Source: Streptomyces sp. MA5143a
GTDB taxonomy: Bacteria; Actinomycetota; Actinomycetes; Streptomycetales; Streptomycetaceae
Direction of reading: 5' to 3'
Length of the DNA stretch: 64,000 bases
NCBI RefSeq assembly: GCF_900290235.1
Contig: NZ_OLMK01000086.1
Coordinates: 1 to 64,000 of the forward strand
Positions 48,907 to 60,419 of this stretch are shown in pieces. The number at the start of each line of letters is the position of its first letter. The stretch's first letter is position 1. A program made the position numbers and the translations under genes. The notes beneath the pieces are model-generated. The model did not search any database. It was not told where the DNA came from and was given only the letters and a program-made list of their open reading frames with translations.

Positions 48907-49884
48907 TCACTTGATCCAGGCGTCCACCTTGGCGCGGTTGGCCTCGACCCACTTCTTCGCCGCCGCCTCCGGCGCCATCTTGTCCACGGCGATGTACTTG
49001 GCCACGGTGTTCTGGTCGTCGTTCGTCCAGGTGAAGTTCTTGACCAGGTTGTACGCCGGGCTGTCCGACTTGGCGAACTTCGTGCTGACGATCTTGTCCA
49101 GTTCGTAGACGGGGTAGTCGCAGGCGACCTTCTCCGCGTCGGCGTCACAGCCGGTCTTGTACTCCGGCAGCTTCACCTTTACCAGGGGCACCTCGGACAT
49201 GAACCACTGCGGCTCGTAGAAGTAGCCGATCACCCATTCCTTGTTCTTCTCCGCCTTGCGGAAGGTCTGGATGAGCGCGGTCTCGCTGCCCGCGTACACC
49301 ACCTTGAAGTCCAGCTTCAGGTTCTTCACCAGGGCCTCGTCGTTGGTGACGAACGACGGGTCGCCGTCGAGGAGCTGGCCCTTGCCGCCGGACTCGGAGG
49401 TCCTGAACTTGTCGGCGTACTTGTTCAGGTTCTTCCAGTCGGTGATGTCGGGGTGCTCCTTGGCGAGCCACGGCGGCACGTACCAGCCGATCAGCCCCTT
49501 GTTGCCGGTGGCACCGGCCTCGACGGCCGTCTTCTGGTCGGTGATGTACTTCTTCTTCAGATCGTCGTGGCCCCAGTTCTCGATGACGGCGTCGACCTCA
49601 CCCGTCCCGAAGCCCTGCCAGGCGATCTCCTCCTTCAGGTCCTTCTTGGTGACCTTGCAGCCGAGGTCGTGCTCCGCGACGTACGCGACGACCGCCGCGT
49701 TGGCCTCGTAGCCCACCCACGGGTTCACGGCGAGGTTGAAGGCGCCGCACTTCCCGGAGCCGCCCGAACCGCCCGAGCCCGCCGATTCCTCACCGACCTT
49801 CGCGCCGCCGCAGGCGGTCAGGGCGAGCCCGAGGACGGCCGCTCCGGCCACGCCGGCTCTCCACTGTCGTACTTGTGTTGCCAT
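48907..49884 (-). CDS. Glycine betaine/choline-type ABC transporter substrate-binding lipoprotein
   Basis: This 325-aa protein has a lipoprotein signal peptide with lipobox LTAC (Cys25) and a Gly/Ser-rich spacer. The mature part is an OpuAC-type periplasmic-binding fold. Aromatic residues suited to binding a quaternary ammonium group are seen in NPWVGYEA, ENWGHDD and IGWYVPPW. It is anchored outside the membrane and delivers ligand to the adjacent permease. The ribosome site AAGGAG overlaps the permease stop codon 12 bp upstream. It is the last gene of the betB-ATPase-permease-binding protein operon and is followed by a hairpin terminator. Betaine is most likely; choline or carnitine remain possible. 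Confidence 0.93.
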   Translation of the reverse strand: MATQVRQWRAGVAGAAVLGLALTACGGAKVGEESAGSGGSGGSGKCGAFNLAVNPWVGYEANAAVVAYVAEHDLGCKVTKKDLKEEIAWQGFGTGEVDAVIENWGHDDLKKKYITDQKTAVEAGATGNKGLIGWYVPPWLAKEHPDITDWKNLNKYADKFRTSESGGKGQLLDGDPSFVTNDEALVKNLKLDFKVVYAGSETALIQTFRKAEKNKEWVIGYFYEPQWFMSEVPLVKVKLPEYKTGCDADAEKVACDYPVYELDKIVSTKFAKSDSPAYNLVKNFTWTNDDQNTVAKYIAVDKMAPEAAAKKWVEANRAKVDAWIK

Positions 49885-49896
49885 GGTCAGTGCTCC

Positions 49897-51926
49897 TTAC
49901 GCGCTCACGCGTCGCGCCGCGGCCTGAGTGATCCGGTCGAACATGACTCCGAGCAGGACGATGGCGAACCCGGCCGCCAGGCCCTTCCCGTACAGCTGCC
50001 CCTGGGAGAATCCGGCCACGACGTCGTGGCCGAGGGCGCCCGCTCCTACCAGGCCGCCCACGACAACCATCGACAGCACGTAGATCAGGCCCTGATTGGT
50101 CGCGAGCGTCAGGGCACTGCGTGACATCGGCAGTTGAACCTTGGTGATGATCTGCCAGGTGTTGCACCCGGCGGAGGTGGCCGCCTCGACGGTGGCCTCC
50201 GGCACGGCCCGCACCCCATCCGCGATGATCTTGATGGCGACGGGTGCCGCGTAGACGATCGCGGCGACGATGGCCGTGAAGCGGGTCGCCCCGAACAGCG
50301 CGAGGAACGGCACGAGGTAGACGAACGGCGGCATGACCTGCGCCGCGTCGAGGGTCGGCCGCAGCACCCGGTCCACGAGGAGGCTGCGCCCCATCCACAC
50401 CCCGAAGGCCATGCCGAGCACCATCACGAGCACGGTCGCCACGAGGGTGGAGGCCAGCGTCGTCATCGCGTCCGACCACAGGCCCGTCCCGACCAGCAGA
50501 GCCACGCAGACGGCGGCGACGGCACCGGCCCGCCATCCGCCGAGCACCACGCCGAGCGCGATCAGCACGGCGGCGACGAGCCACCACGGCGAGTCGGTGA
50601 GCAGCGACTGGAACGGGTTGAGCAGACCGTAGCTGATGGCGTCGCGGAAGGCGTTGGTGAGGCCGGAGAGGCCGTCCTGCACCCAGGTCGTGGTGGTGTC
50701 GGCCGCCTTCGCGATGGAGCTGCCGGTCGTGCCCTCGCCGGGGAACTCCGCCGCCCACACATAGGTGTGCGACAGGTAGACGAGGACGGCCGCGACCGTA
50801 CCGCCCGCGGCCAGCAGCGGCCGCCGCCAGGTCGTGAACCGGCCGCCGGCGTGCCGGGCCGCCTCCTGACGGGCGCTCGCCGCGGTGGTCACCCGGTCGA
50901 GGACGATCGCCATGACGACGATGGCGAGGCCCGCGTTGAAGGCGGTGCCCACGTCGAGTGACTCCAGGGCCTGCATGACGGTCTTGCCGAGGCCGGGCGC
51001 GTCGATCAGGGCGGCGATCGTCACCATGGCCAGGGCGGCCATGATCGACTGGTTGACGCCCATCACCACGGTCCGCTTGGACATCGGCAGCAGCACCTTC
51101 AGCAGTGCCTGCCGCCGGGTCGCGCCGAGCGAGTCGGCCGCCTCGACGGTGGTCTCGGGGACGGACCGGATGGCGTGCGCGGTGATCCGGATGGCGGGCG
51201 GCGCCGCGTAGATGACGGTGGCGATGGTGGCCGAGGCACCGCCGATGAGGAAGAACAGCGTCAGCGGGGCCAGGTAGACGAAGGTCGGCATCGTCTGCAT
51301 GAAGTCCAGGAAGGGCGTCACGATCCGGTTGAACCGGTCGGAGAGCCCTGCCCACACACCGAGCGGGATCGCGAACAGCAGCGCCACGAGGACCGCGGAG
51401 ACGGTGAGGGCCAGGGTGTCCATGCTCTCCTGCCACAGCCCCTGGAGCCCGAAGAAGGTGAAGCCGGCCACGGCCAGCAGCGCCACCCGCCAGTTGCCCA
51501 CGGCCCAGGAGACATAGCCGACGACGCCGACGACGCCGAGCCAGCCGATCTGCGGGAGGGGACGGCCGGCGGACGGCTGGGAGATCAGCTCCTGGACGAA
51601 GGTCACCAGGGTGTCGATGACCAGCCGGATCTCATTGAAGAAGTAGAGGAAGAGCGGGTTGGAGTTGCGGTTGGCGCCGATGGAGTCGTTGAGGTCGTTG
51701 ATCCAGCGGTGCAGATCCGTGAGGTCCGCCGCGGCGAGGGTCAGGGTCTGCCTGCCGCGCAGCAGGGCGAAGAGCACCAGCCAGACGACGACGATCGCCG
51801 CGACGGCGGTGCCGCGTCCGACTTTCCGTGTGCGGGCGCCTGGCGCGGCGGCCGGGGGGACGGCATCGGTCTTCAGCGGGGGTTCGGGCTTCTGCGGTTG
51901 TTCCGGCTTCTCCACGGCGACGGTCA

Positions 51927-51927
<1 letters not shown>
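49897..51927 (-). CDS. Glycine betaine-type ABC transporter permease, two permease domains in one chain
   Basis: This 676-aa membrane protein contains two homologous transmembrane permease units in tandem. The first is at about residues 130-350 and the second at about 440-670. Each has the EAA-type loop facing the ATPase (ETTVEAADSLGATRRQALLKV and EATVEAATSAGCNTWQIITKV versions). Paired phrases such as TPFLDFMQTMPTFVYL and RPTLDAAQVMPPFVYL show internal duplication. A Pro-rich cytoplasmic N-terminus of about 35 residues precedes the first membrane segment. Most relatives are homodimers of one unit. Its start overlaps the ATPase stop (TGATG), so translation is coupled. Confidence 0.93.
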
Positions 51928-54505
<2,578 letters not shown>

Positions 54506-54530
54506 TCGCCAAGCCCTTCAGCTGAAATGC

Positions 54531-54566
54531 GTTGCGCATCATGCATCCAATTGCTTGTGGTGGAAC
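54531..54566. promoter_or_regulatory. Paired 17-bp IclR-type operator, betB operon
   Basis: GTTGC-GCATCAT-GCATC (54531-54547, 9 of 10 arm matches) and ATTGC-TTGTGGT-GGAAC (54550-54566, 8 of 10) start 19 bp apart, 26-61 bp before the betB start. Confidence 0.6.
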
Positions 54567-54673
54567 ACCCTGTCGGGCGCCAAGACCTACGTCAAGAGGT
54601 TGGTGGATGACGATTCAGCCATGCGGACACTTGCGCGTCCACCCTTGACCGGGAGCGGCGTCAAGCCGACCAT

Positions 54674-54709
54674 GTTGCGTATCGCTCACCTTGTTGTGCA
54701 ATACGCACC
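54674..54709. promoter_or_regulatory. Paired 17-bp IclR-type operator, purU
   Basis: GTTGC-GTATCGC-TCACC (54674-54690) and GTTGT-GCAATAC-GCACC (54693-54709) each match 8 of 10 arm positions and start 19 bp apart. The second ends 3 bp before the purU ribosome site (GGAGG, 54713-54717), so binding would block transcription start or an early transcript. Confidence 0.6.
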
Positions 54710-54722
54710 GACGGAGGCTGTC

Positions 54723-55595
54723 ATGTCCCCTCGACCGCACCCTGGCCGTGAGTACGTCCTCACCCTCTCGTGTCCCGACAGCGCGGGGCTGGTCCACGCG
54801 GTGAGCGGCTTCCTCGTGAGGAACTCCGGGAACATCCTGGAGAGCCAGCAGTTCGACGACCGGCTCCAGGGCCGCTTCTTCATGAGGGTCCATTTCGATG
54901 TCTCCGACCCGGACGCGGAGCTGAAGACGCTGCGGTACCGGTTCGGTCCGGTCGCCGAGGCGTACCGCATCTCCTGGGCCCTCAGCGAGGCATCCACCCC
55001 GACCCGGACGCTCATCATGGTGTCCCGGTTCGGCCACTGCCTGAACGACCTGCTCTTCCGCAGCCGCTCCGGCGCCCTCAACATCGAGATCCCGGCGATC
55101 GTCTCCAACCACCGGGACTTCGAGGGGCTCGCGGAGACCTACGGCATCCCCTTCCACCACGTCCCGGTCACCCGGGACACCAAGGCCGAGGCGGAGGCGC
55201 GGCTGCTGGAGCTGGTGCGCGACCTCGACGTCGACCTGGTGGTGCTGGCCCGCTACATGCAGATCCTCTCCGACGACCTGTGCAAGCAGCTGGAGGGCCG
55301 CGCGATCAACATCCACCACTCCTTCCTGCCCAGCTTCAAGGGCGCCCGCCCCTACGACCAGGCCTACGACCGCGGGGTCAAGCTGGTCGGCGCGACGGCC
55401 CACTATGTGACCCCCGACCTGGACGAGGGCCAGATCATCGAGCAGGACGTGGTCCGCGTCGACCACTCCCTCGCCCCCAAGGACCTCGTCACCGTCGGCC
55501 GTGACGTGGAGGCGCAGGTCCTCGCGCACGCGGTGAAGTGGCACAGCGAGAGCCGGGTCATGGTGGACGGCAACCGCACGGTGGTCTTCCGCTGA
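54723..55595 (+). CDS. purU: Formyltetrahydrofolate deformylase
   Basis: This 290-aa PurU hydrolyses 10-formyl-THF to formate and THF. An N-terminal ACT domain (about residues 8-85, LSCPDSAGLVHAVSGFL) precedes a formyltransferase-type catalytic domain. That domain has NIHHSFLPSFKG and ATAHYVTPDLDEG, containing the Asn, His and Asp of the active site. The start ATG 54723 has GGAGG 5 bp upstream; earlier in-frame starts run through the divergent promoter and are rejected. It recycles THF when the demethylating oxidases overproduce one-carbon units. It is divergent from betB and carries its own paired operator. A hairpin terminator follows its stop. Confidence 0.96.
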   Translation: MSPRPHPGREYVLTLSCPDSAGLVHAVSGFLVRNSGNILESQQFDDRLQGRFFMRVHFDVSDPDAELKTLRYRFGPVAEAYRISWALSEASTPTRTLIMVSRFGHCLNDLLFRSRSGALNIEIPAIVSNHRDFEGLAETYGIPFHHVPVTRDTKAEAEARLLELVRDLDVDLVVLARYMQILSDDLCKQLEGRAINIHHSFLPSFKGARPYDQAYDRGVKLVGATAHYVTPDLDEGQIIEQDVVRVDHSLAPKDLVTVGRDVEAQVLAHAVKWHSESRVMVDGNRTVVFR

Positions 55596-55611
55596 GAGCG
55601 GGCACGACGGC

Positions 55612-55646
55612 GGGCGGGGCTGGATCTCCAGCCCCGCCCCTCTTTG
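55612..55646 (+). terminator. Intrinsic terminator after purU
   Basis: A 13-bp perfect G/C-rich stem (55612-55624 with 55627-55639, 2-nt loop as written) is followed by CTCTTTG. It lies 16 bp after the purU stop, in the gap before the convergent MetF-like gene. Confidence 0.85.
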
Positions 55647-55693
55647 TATACGGCCGGCGGGGGTGCCCGCGTCCAAAGCCCCGCCGGGGTGTG

Positions 55694-56530
55694 TCAGCCG
55701 TCGAGGCGGTCCAGCAGCGTGCGGCGCCAGGCCTCCGTCTCGGCGATCTGGTTGAACGTGAACAGGTGCAGCCCCGCCACCCCCGCCGAGGGCGCGGTGA
55801 GAGCACCCTCGGACCGGGTCAGCAGGGCCTCGGGCGAGTAGCCGCCGGGCGCGGCGAAGCGCAGGAACCACAGGGGGTGCCTGGCGAGGAACCGCGTCGA
55901 CTCCCCCACCCCGATCTTCGTCGCCATGGCCAGCAGCTTCGCCCGCTGCACGGGGCCGGCGACGCCCACGTACACGGGCAGCTCGACGCCCCTGCCCCGC
56001 ACCCGGGCGATCCACTGCCCGAGCACCCGCGGGTCGAAGCAGAGGTTGCTCACGACGTACGTGGCGTGCTCGCGCTTGTCCCACATGGCCTGGACGGTGA
56101 TGTCGTCGTGGATCAGCGGATGGCTCTCGGGGTAGCCGGTGACGCCGACCTCGGCGAAGGGCCGCCCCAGCTCGCTGAGGCGGCGCAGCACCGGCAGCGC
56201 CCCGTCGTACGTCCCGGCCGGCGGATCGGCGTCGCCGGCCGGCACGAAGACGTCGTCGACACCGGACTCGCGGAGCCGGTCGACGGTCTCCTTCAGGTGG
56301 GCGTCGTCCCGCAGCAGCCGCGCGGGCACGTGCGGGACGACGCGGTAGCCGTGGGCGGCGAGCCGCGCGGCGAGGTCGAGGGTCGGCTCCAGGCCCTTGA
56401 CGGGGGACGCCGTCACGGTGACGACGACGTCGCGCGGCACATGGGCGAGGACCTTCTCCTCCGTCGCCCTGGCGGGCAGCACCTCGTAGCGGACGCGGCG
56501 CAGCAGCGCACTGAGTCCCGGGGCGGTCAA
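55694..56530 (-). CDS. Methylenetetrahydrofolate reductase-like protein
   Basis: This 278-aa TIM-barrel protein belongs to the MetF/methylenetetrahydrofolate reductase superfamily. Supporting segments are VTVTASPVKGLEPTLDLAARL, a VPHVPAR region and FVPAGDADPP. The C-terminus ends FTFNQIAETEAWRR. It would use methylene-THF as substrate or bind a folate. It is not a canonical MetF, and MetF is usually a separate housekeeping gene. The start is uncertain: TTG 56530 lies 3 bp after the betA stop with GGGG upstream, and GTG at residue 18 is an alternative. Tight coupling to choline dehydrogenase suggests a role in handling methyl groups released from choline, perhaps demethylation or recycling to methyl-THF. 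Confidence 0.75.
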   Translation of the reverse strand: MTAPGLSALLRRVRYEVLPARATEEKVLAHVPRDVVVTVTASPVKGLEPTLDLAARLAAHGYRVVPHVPARLLRDDAHLKETVDRLRESGVDDVFVPAGDADPPAGTYDGALPVLRRLSELGRPFAEVGVTGYPESHPLIHDDITVQAMWDKREHATYVVSNLCFDPRVLGQWIARVRGRGVELPVYVGVAGPVQRAKLLAMATKIGVGESTRFLARHPLWFLRFAAPGGYSPEALLTRSEGALTAPSAGVAGLHLFTFNQIAETEAWRRTLLDRLDG

Positions 56531-56533
56531 CCT

Positions 56534-58204
56534 CTACCCCGCCGACTTCTGGGCGTCACGGTGGCGGTAGTAGGCCGCCGTGGACGCGGGCAGCGGCTCC
56601 TTGCCGAGGATCAGGTCGGCGGCCTTCTCCGCGATCATCATCACGGGCGCGTAGATGTTGCCGTTGGTGACGTACGGCATGACGGAGGCGTCCACGACGC
56701 GCAGGCCCTCGACGCCGTGCACCCGCATGCTGGTGGGGTCGACGACGGACATCTCGTCGGTGCCCATCTTGCAGGTGCAGGACGGGTGCAGGGCCGTCTC
56801 GCCGTCCTTGGCGACCCAGGCGAGGATCTCCTCGTCGCTCTCGACGGACGGCCCGGGCGAGATCTCCCCGCCGTTGTAGGGGGCGAGCGCGGGCTGGTTG
56901 AGGAGGTCGCGGGCCACGCGGACCGCCTCGACCCATTCGCGGCGGTCCTGTTCGGTGGAGAGGTAGTTGAAGCGCAGCGCGGGGTGTTCGCGCGGGTCCT
57001 TGCTCTTGATCTTCACGGAGCCGATGGCGTCGGAGTACATGGGGCCGACGTGCACCTGGTAGCCGTGGCCGCCGGCCGGTACGGAGCCGTCGTAGCGGAC
57101 CGCGATCGGCAGGAAGTGGAACATGAGGTTGGGGTAGTCGACGTCGTCGTTGCTACGGCAGAAGCCGCCGGCCTCGAAGTGGTTGGTGGCGGCGGGCCCC
57201 TTGCGGAACAGCCACTGGAGCCCGATGAAGGGGGCGCGCCACTTCGCCAGGTACGGCTGCATGGAGACCGGCTGTTTGCAGGCGTACTGGATGTAGACCT
57301 CCAGATGGTCCTGCATGTTCTCGCCGACGCCGGGGAGGTCGTGGACGACGTCGATGCCGAGGGCGCTCAGTTCCTCGGCGTTGCCGACGCCGGAGAGCTG
57401 GAGCAGCTGCGGGGAGTTGATGGCGCCGCCGCACAGGATGACTTCCCTGGCGCGGACCTGCGTCGGGGCGCCCTTGCCGCGCTGGTACTCGACGCCGACG
57501 GCCTTCTTGCCCTCGAAGAGGACGCGGGTGACGAGGGCGCGGGTGGTGACCGTGAGGTTGGGGCGCTTCCTGGCGGGCTTGAGGTAGGCCTTGGAGGCGG
57601 AGAGCCGGCGGCCGCGGTGGACGTTGCGGTCGAACTTGGCGAAGCCCTCCTGCCGGAAGCCGTTGACGTCGTCCGTGGGGGCGTGGCCCGCTTCCTCGGT
57701 GGCCTTGAGGAACGCGGTGAACAGCGGGTTGGTGGCGGGGCCGCGTTCGAGGACGAGGGGGCCGTCGTGGCCGCGGAACTCGTCGTCCGGGTCGGCGGCG
57801 AGACAGTTCTCCATGCGCCGGAAGTACGGCAGGCAGTGGGCGTAGTCCCAGCTCTCCATGCCCGGGTCGGCCGCCCAGCGCTCGTAGTCCAGGGGGTTGC
57901 CCCGCTGGAAGATCATGCCGTTGATGCTGCTGGAGCCGCCGAGCACCTTGCCGCGCGCGTGGTAGACGCGCCGGCCGCCCATGTGGGGCTCGGGCTCGGA
58001 CTCGTACTTCCAGTCGTAGAACCGGCTGCCGATCGGATAGGTCAGCGCCGCGGGCATGTGGATGAAGACGTCCCACGGGTAGTCGGACCGGCCGGCCTCC
58101 AGGACCAGCACACGGTTGGCCGGGTCCGCGGAGAGTCTGTTCGCCAGTGCGCTGCCGGCCGAACCGCCGCCGACGATGACGAAGTCGTAGTGCAGGGGAG
58201 CCAT
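56534..58204 (-). CDS. betA: Choline dehydrogenase (GMC oxidoreductase)
   Basis: This 556-aa FAD enzyme of the glucose-methanol-choline family oxidises choline to betaine aldehyde. The FAD motif [17 protein letters not shown] is at the N-terminus, with [18 protein letters not shown] near residues 85-102. The catalytic His is in [10 protein letters not shown] near 465, with an Asn in [19 protein letters not shown] near the C-terminus. Length and motifs match BetA proteins. ATG 58204 is preferred because GAGG is 6-9 bp upstream; longer starts read into promoter sequence. It is divergent from the iclR gene, is followed 3 bp later by the MetF-like gene, and has a paired 17-bp palindrome 49-84 bp upstream. 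Confidence 0.94.
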   Translation of the reverse strand: MAPLHYDFVIVGGGSAGSALANRLSADPANRVLVLEAGRSDYPWDVFIHMPAALTYPIGSRFYDWKYESEPEPHMGGRRVYHARGKVLGGSSSINGMIFQRGNPLDYERWAADPGMESWDYAHCLPYFRRMENCLAADPDDEFRGHDGPLVLERGPATNPLFTAFLKATEEAGHAPTDDVNGFRQEGFAKFDRNVHRGRRLSASKAYLKPARKRPNLTVTTRALVTRVLFEGKKAVGVEYQRGKGAPTQVRAREVILCGGAINSPQLLQLSGVGNAEELSALGIDVVHDLPGVGENMQDHLEVYIQYACKQPVSMQPYLAKWRAPFIGLQWLFRKGPAATNHFEAGGFCRSNDDVDYPNLMFHFLPIAVRYDGSVPAGGHGYQVHVGPMYSDAIGSVKIKSKDPREHPALRFNYLSTEQDRREWVEAVRVARDLLNQPALAPYNGGEISPGPSVESDEEILAWVAKDGETALHPSCTCKMGTDEMSVVDPTSMRVHGVEGLRVVDASVMPYVTNGNIYAPVMMIAEKAADLILGKEPLPASTAAYYRHRDAQKSAG

Positions 58205-58252
58205 GGTGCCTCGTCTCGCTCGCGCCATCGGTACGCGAGGCATGCTAGACCG

Positions 58253-58288
58253 GTATCGCAATACGCACCAGGTTGCGAGCAACGCAAC
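58253..58288. promoter_or_regulatory. Paired 17-bp IclR-type operator, betA
   Basis: GTTGC-GAGCAAC-GCAAC (58272-58288) matches all 10 arm positions and is a perfect inverted repeat with 6-bp arms. GTATC-GCAATAC-GCACC (58253-58269, 7 of 10) starts 19 bp earlier. They lie 49-84 bp before the betA start. Confidence 0.7.
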
Positions 58289-58316
58289 TTGTCCCGGTGA
58301 GTTTCGCGCCTGTTAC

Positions 58317-58362
58317 TTGCAATCGTGTTGTTTACTGCGCGTATAGTTTCGTTGTGAGCAAC
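58317..58362 (+). promoter_or_regulatory. Putative leaderless promoter of iclR with overlapping paired operator
   Basis: TTGCAA (58317-58322) and TATAGT (58342-58347), 19 bp apart, could be -35 and -10 elements. The start codon GTG 58354 is 7 bp after the -10, so the mRNA may be leaderless. No ribosome site is visible. Operator pair GTTGT-TTACTGC-GCGTA (58327-58343, 6 of 10) and GTTTC-GTTGTGA-GCAAC (58346-58362, 9 of 10) covers the -10 and start codon, consistent with autorepression. Confidence 0.5.
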
Positions 58363-59151
58363 CACAGGCAAGACACCGAAACCTCGAATTCACAGTCCGG
58401 TGGAGTGCAGTCGGTCGACCGCGCCATCAGCGTCCTGGAGATCCTGGCCCAGCGCGGGGAGGCGGGCGTCAGTGAGGTGGCCGCCGAGATCGATGTTCAC
58501 AAGTCCACCGCGTTCCGTCTGCTCGGCGCCCTGGAGGCTCGCGGCCTCGTGGAGCAGTCGGGCGAGCGCGGCAAGTACCGGCTCGGCTTCGGCATCGTAC
58601 GCCTGGCCGGCGCGGTCACGGCCCGTATCGACATCACCCAGCAGGGCCGCCCGGTCTGCGAGCGGCTCGCGGAGGAGATCGGCGAGACCGTCAACATCGC
58701 GGTGCTCCAGGAGCACTACGCGATCAACCTCTACCAGGTGCGCGGCCCCGGGGCGGTGACCGCGCACAACTGGGTCGGCCAGCTGACCCCGCTGCACGCC
58801 ACGTCGAGCGGCAAGGTGCTGCTGGCGTACCTGCCCGCCCAGGAGCGCGCCGCGCTGCTGGCCGAGGCGGGCCTGAAGAAGGTCACGCCGCACACCATCA
58901 CCTCCAGGACCAGGCTGGAGAAGCATCTGGCGGAGGTGCGGGAGGCCGGCTACGCCTGGACCCAGGAGGAGTTGGAGATCGGCCTGCACGCCATGGCCGC
59001 CCCGGTCCTCGACCGGGAGGGACAGGTCATCGCGGCGGTCACCGCCTCGGGCCCCTCGTACCGGTTCACCGAGGAGCGGATGCGGGAGCTGGCGCCGGTG
59101 CTGATCAAGGGCGCCGAGGAGATCAGCCACCGGATGGGTTACCTGGGCTGA
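58354..59151 (+). CDS. IclR-family transcriptional regulator of choline/betaine catabolism
   Basis: This 265-aa protein has the two-domain IclR layout. The N-terminal winged helix-turn-helix is at about residues 18-80 (VSEVAAEIDVHKSTAFRLLGALEARGLV). The C-terminal effector domain (about 95-262) contains the typical LTPLHATSSGKVLLAYL and YAWTQEELEIGLHAMAAPV segments. The ligand is unknown; betaine, choline, dimethylglycine or sarcosine are natural candidates. GTG 58354 is chosen because it gives the usual spacing to the HTH; upstream sequence is promoter. It is divergent from betA and convergent with the Rieske oxygenase gene. Its location amid eight promoters sharing a paired palindrome makes it the likely regulator of the whole region. 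IclR proteins typically bind as dimers or tetramers. Confidence 0.93.
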   Translation: MSNHRQDTETSNSQSGGVQSVDRAISVLEILAQRGEAGVSEVAAEIDVHKSTAFRLLGALEARGLVEQSGERGKYRLGFGIVRLAGAVTARIDITQQGRPVCERLAEEIGETVNIAVLQEHYAINLYQVRGPGAVTAHNWVGQLTPLHATSSGKVLLAYLPAQERAALLAEAGLKKVTPHTITSRTRLEKHLAEVREAGYAWTQEELEIGLHAMAAPVLDREGQVIAAVTASGPSYRFTEERMRELAPVLIKGAEEISHRMGYLG

Positions 59152-59161
59152 TCCCCGGACG

Positions 59162-60289
59162 CTACGACCGGCCGCCCAGCCGTTCGCTGACCCAGTCGTG
59201 GAAGGCGCCGATGTGGTGCTCGCTGGGCACCAGGACGCCGCCCTTGGCGTACATCCGGGAGCTCATGCCCGGCTGTGTGCGTTCGCACGCGTCGAAGTCC
59301 TGCCGGTTGACCCGGTCGAAGAGTTCCACGGACCGGCTGACGTCCTTGCCGCTCTCCACGACGTGCGGGAGGTAGAGCCAGTCGCACTCGACGATCGTGC
59401 GGTCGACGGCCACCGGGTACATCCGGTGGAAGATCACATGGTCGGGGACGAGGTTGATGAAGACCTGCGGCTTGACGGTGATCGCGTAGTAGCGGCGGTC
59501 CTGGTCGTCCGAGACGCCGGGGATGCGGTCCAGCCCCTCGGAGCCGTCGACGGTGAAGCCCCGCACCTCCTCGCCGAACTCCGCGCCGTGGCCGACGTAG
59601 TACTGGGCCGCGTAGCCGTCCGCGAACTCGGGGAGCACCTCGGTGAGTTCCGGGTGGATCGTGGCGCAGTGGTAGCACTCCATGAAGTTCTCGATGATGA
59701 GCTTCCAGTTGGCCTTGACGTCGTAGACGATCCGCTTGCCGACGGAGAGGTTGTCGACGTCGTAGCGCTCGATGGACGCGATGTCGCCGAGCCGCTCGAC
59801 GACCGCGCCCATCACGTCCTCCTCGAAGGAGGGCGGGTTCTCCGCCAGGCACACCCAGACATAGCCGAGCCATTCCCGGACGGCCACGCCGACCAGGCCG
59901 TACTCGGTGCGGCCGACGTCGGGCATCTTGGTGAGGTTGGGGGCCGCGACCAGCTTGCCGTTCAGGTCGTACGTCCAGGCGTGGTACGGGCACTGGAAGG
60001 CCCGCTTGACCTCGCCGGTCTCCTCCGTGCAGAGCTTGGCGCCACGGTGCCGGCAGACGTTGAAGTAGGCGCGGATCGAGTTGTCCCGGGCGCGGGTGAC
60101 GAGGATGCTCTCGCGGCCCACGTCGACGGTGCGGAACGCGCCGGGCTTCGCCAGTTCGGAGGCGCGCGCGACACAGAACCACATGGTCTCGAATATGTGC
60201 TCCTGCTCCTGGGCGAAGATCTGCGGATCCGTGTAGGAGGAGCCGGGGAGGGTGGCGATCAGGCTGTCCGGCAGGCTGGTCGAGGTCAC
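59162..60289 (-). CDS. gbcA: Rieske oxygenase alpha subunit (glycine betaine monooxygenase candidate)
   Basis: This 375-aa Rieske non-haem iron oxygenase is proposed to demethylate glycine betaine to dimethylglycine and formaldehyde. The 2Fe-2S ligands are in CRHRGAKL (C79, H81) and CPYHAWTY (C100, H103). The mononuclear iron site is seen as ENFMECYHCATIHPEL, with its two His residues, and a later Asp in QDFDACE. GTG 60289 is preferred over ATG 60328 because GAGGAG lies 8 bp upstream. The ferredoxin and reductase genes just upstream on the same strand provide electrons. It has a separate promoter with a paired operator 67-102 bp upstream. Choline or carnitine monooxygenase is the main alternative, but choline is already covered by betA and betB. 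Confidence 0.88.
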   Translation of the reverse strand: MTSTSLPDSLIATLPGSSYTDPQIFAQEQEHIFETMWFCVARASELAKPGAFRTVDVGRESILVTRARDNSIRAYFNVCRHRGAKLCTEETGEVKRAFQCPYHAWTYDLNGKLVAAPNLTKMPDVGRTEYGLVGVAVREWLGYVWVCLAENPPSFEEDVMGAVVERLGDIASIERYDVDNLSVGKRIVYDVKANWKLIIENFMECYHCATIHPELTEVLPEFADGYAAQYYVGHGAEFGEEVRGFTVDGSEGLDRIPGVSDDQDRRYYAITVKPQVFINLVPDHVIFHRMYPVAVDRTIVECDWLYLPHVVESGKDVSRSVELFDRVNRQDFDACERTQPGMSSRMYAKGGVLVPSEHHIGAFHDWVSERLGGRS

Positions 60290-60355
60290 GGTGCACTCCT
60301 CGGGAAACGTCGTGGATCGGACTGTCACGCGCCGGGAAGAGCCACTCCGGACGGC

Positions 60356-60391
60356 GTTGTGTGTGGAGCAACGCTGCGCGCCATGAGGAAC
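60356..60391. promoter_or_regulatory. Paired 17-bp IclR-type operator, gbcA
   Basis: GTTGT-GTGTGGA-GCAAC (60356-60372) matches 9 of 10 arm positions. The partner 19 bp on, TGCGC-GCCATGA-GGAAC (60375-60391), matches only 6 and is weak. They lie 67-102 bp before the gbcA start, in the 130-bp gap after the reductase gene. Confidence 0.55.
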
Positions 60392-60419
60392 CGCAGCTTG
60401 GGGTGGTGCGGCTGCGGTG

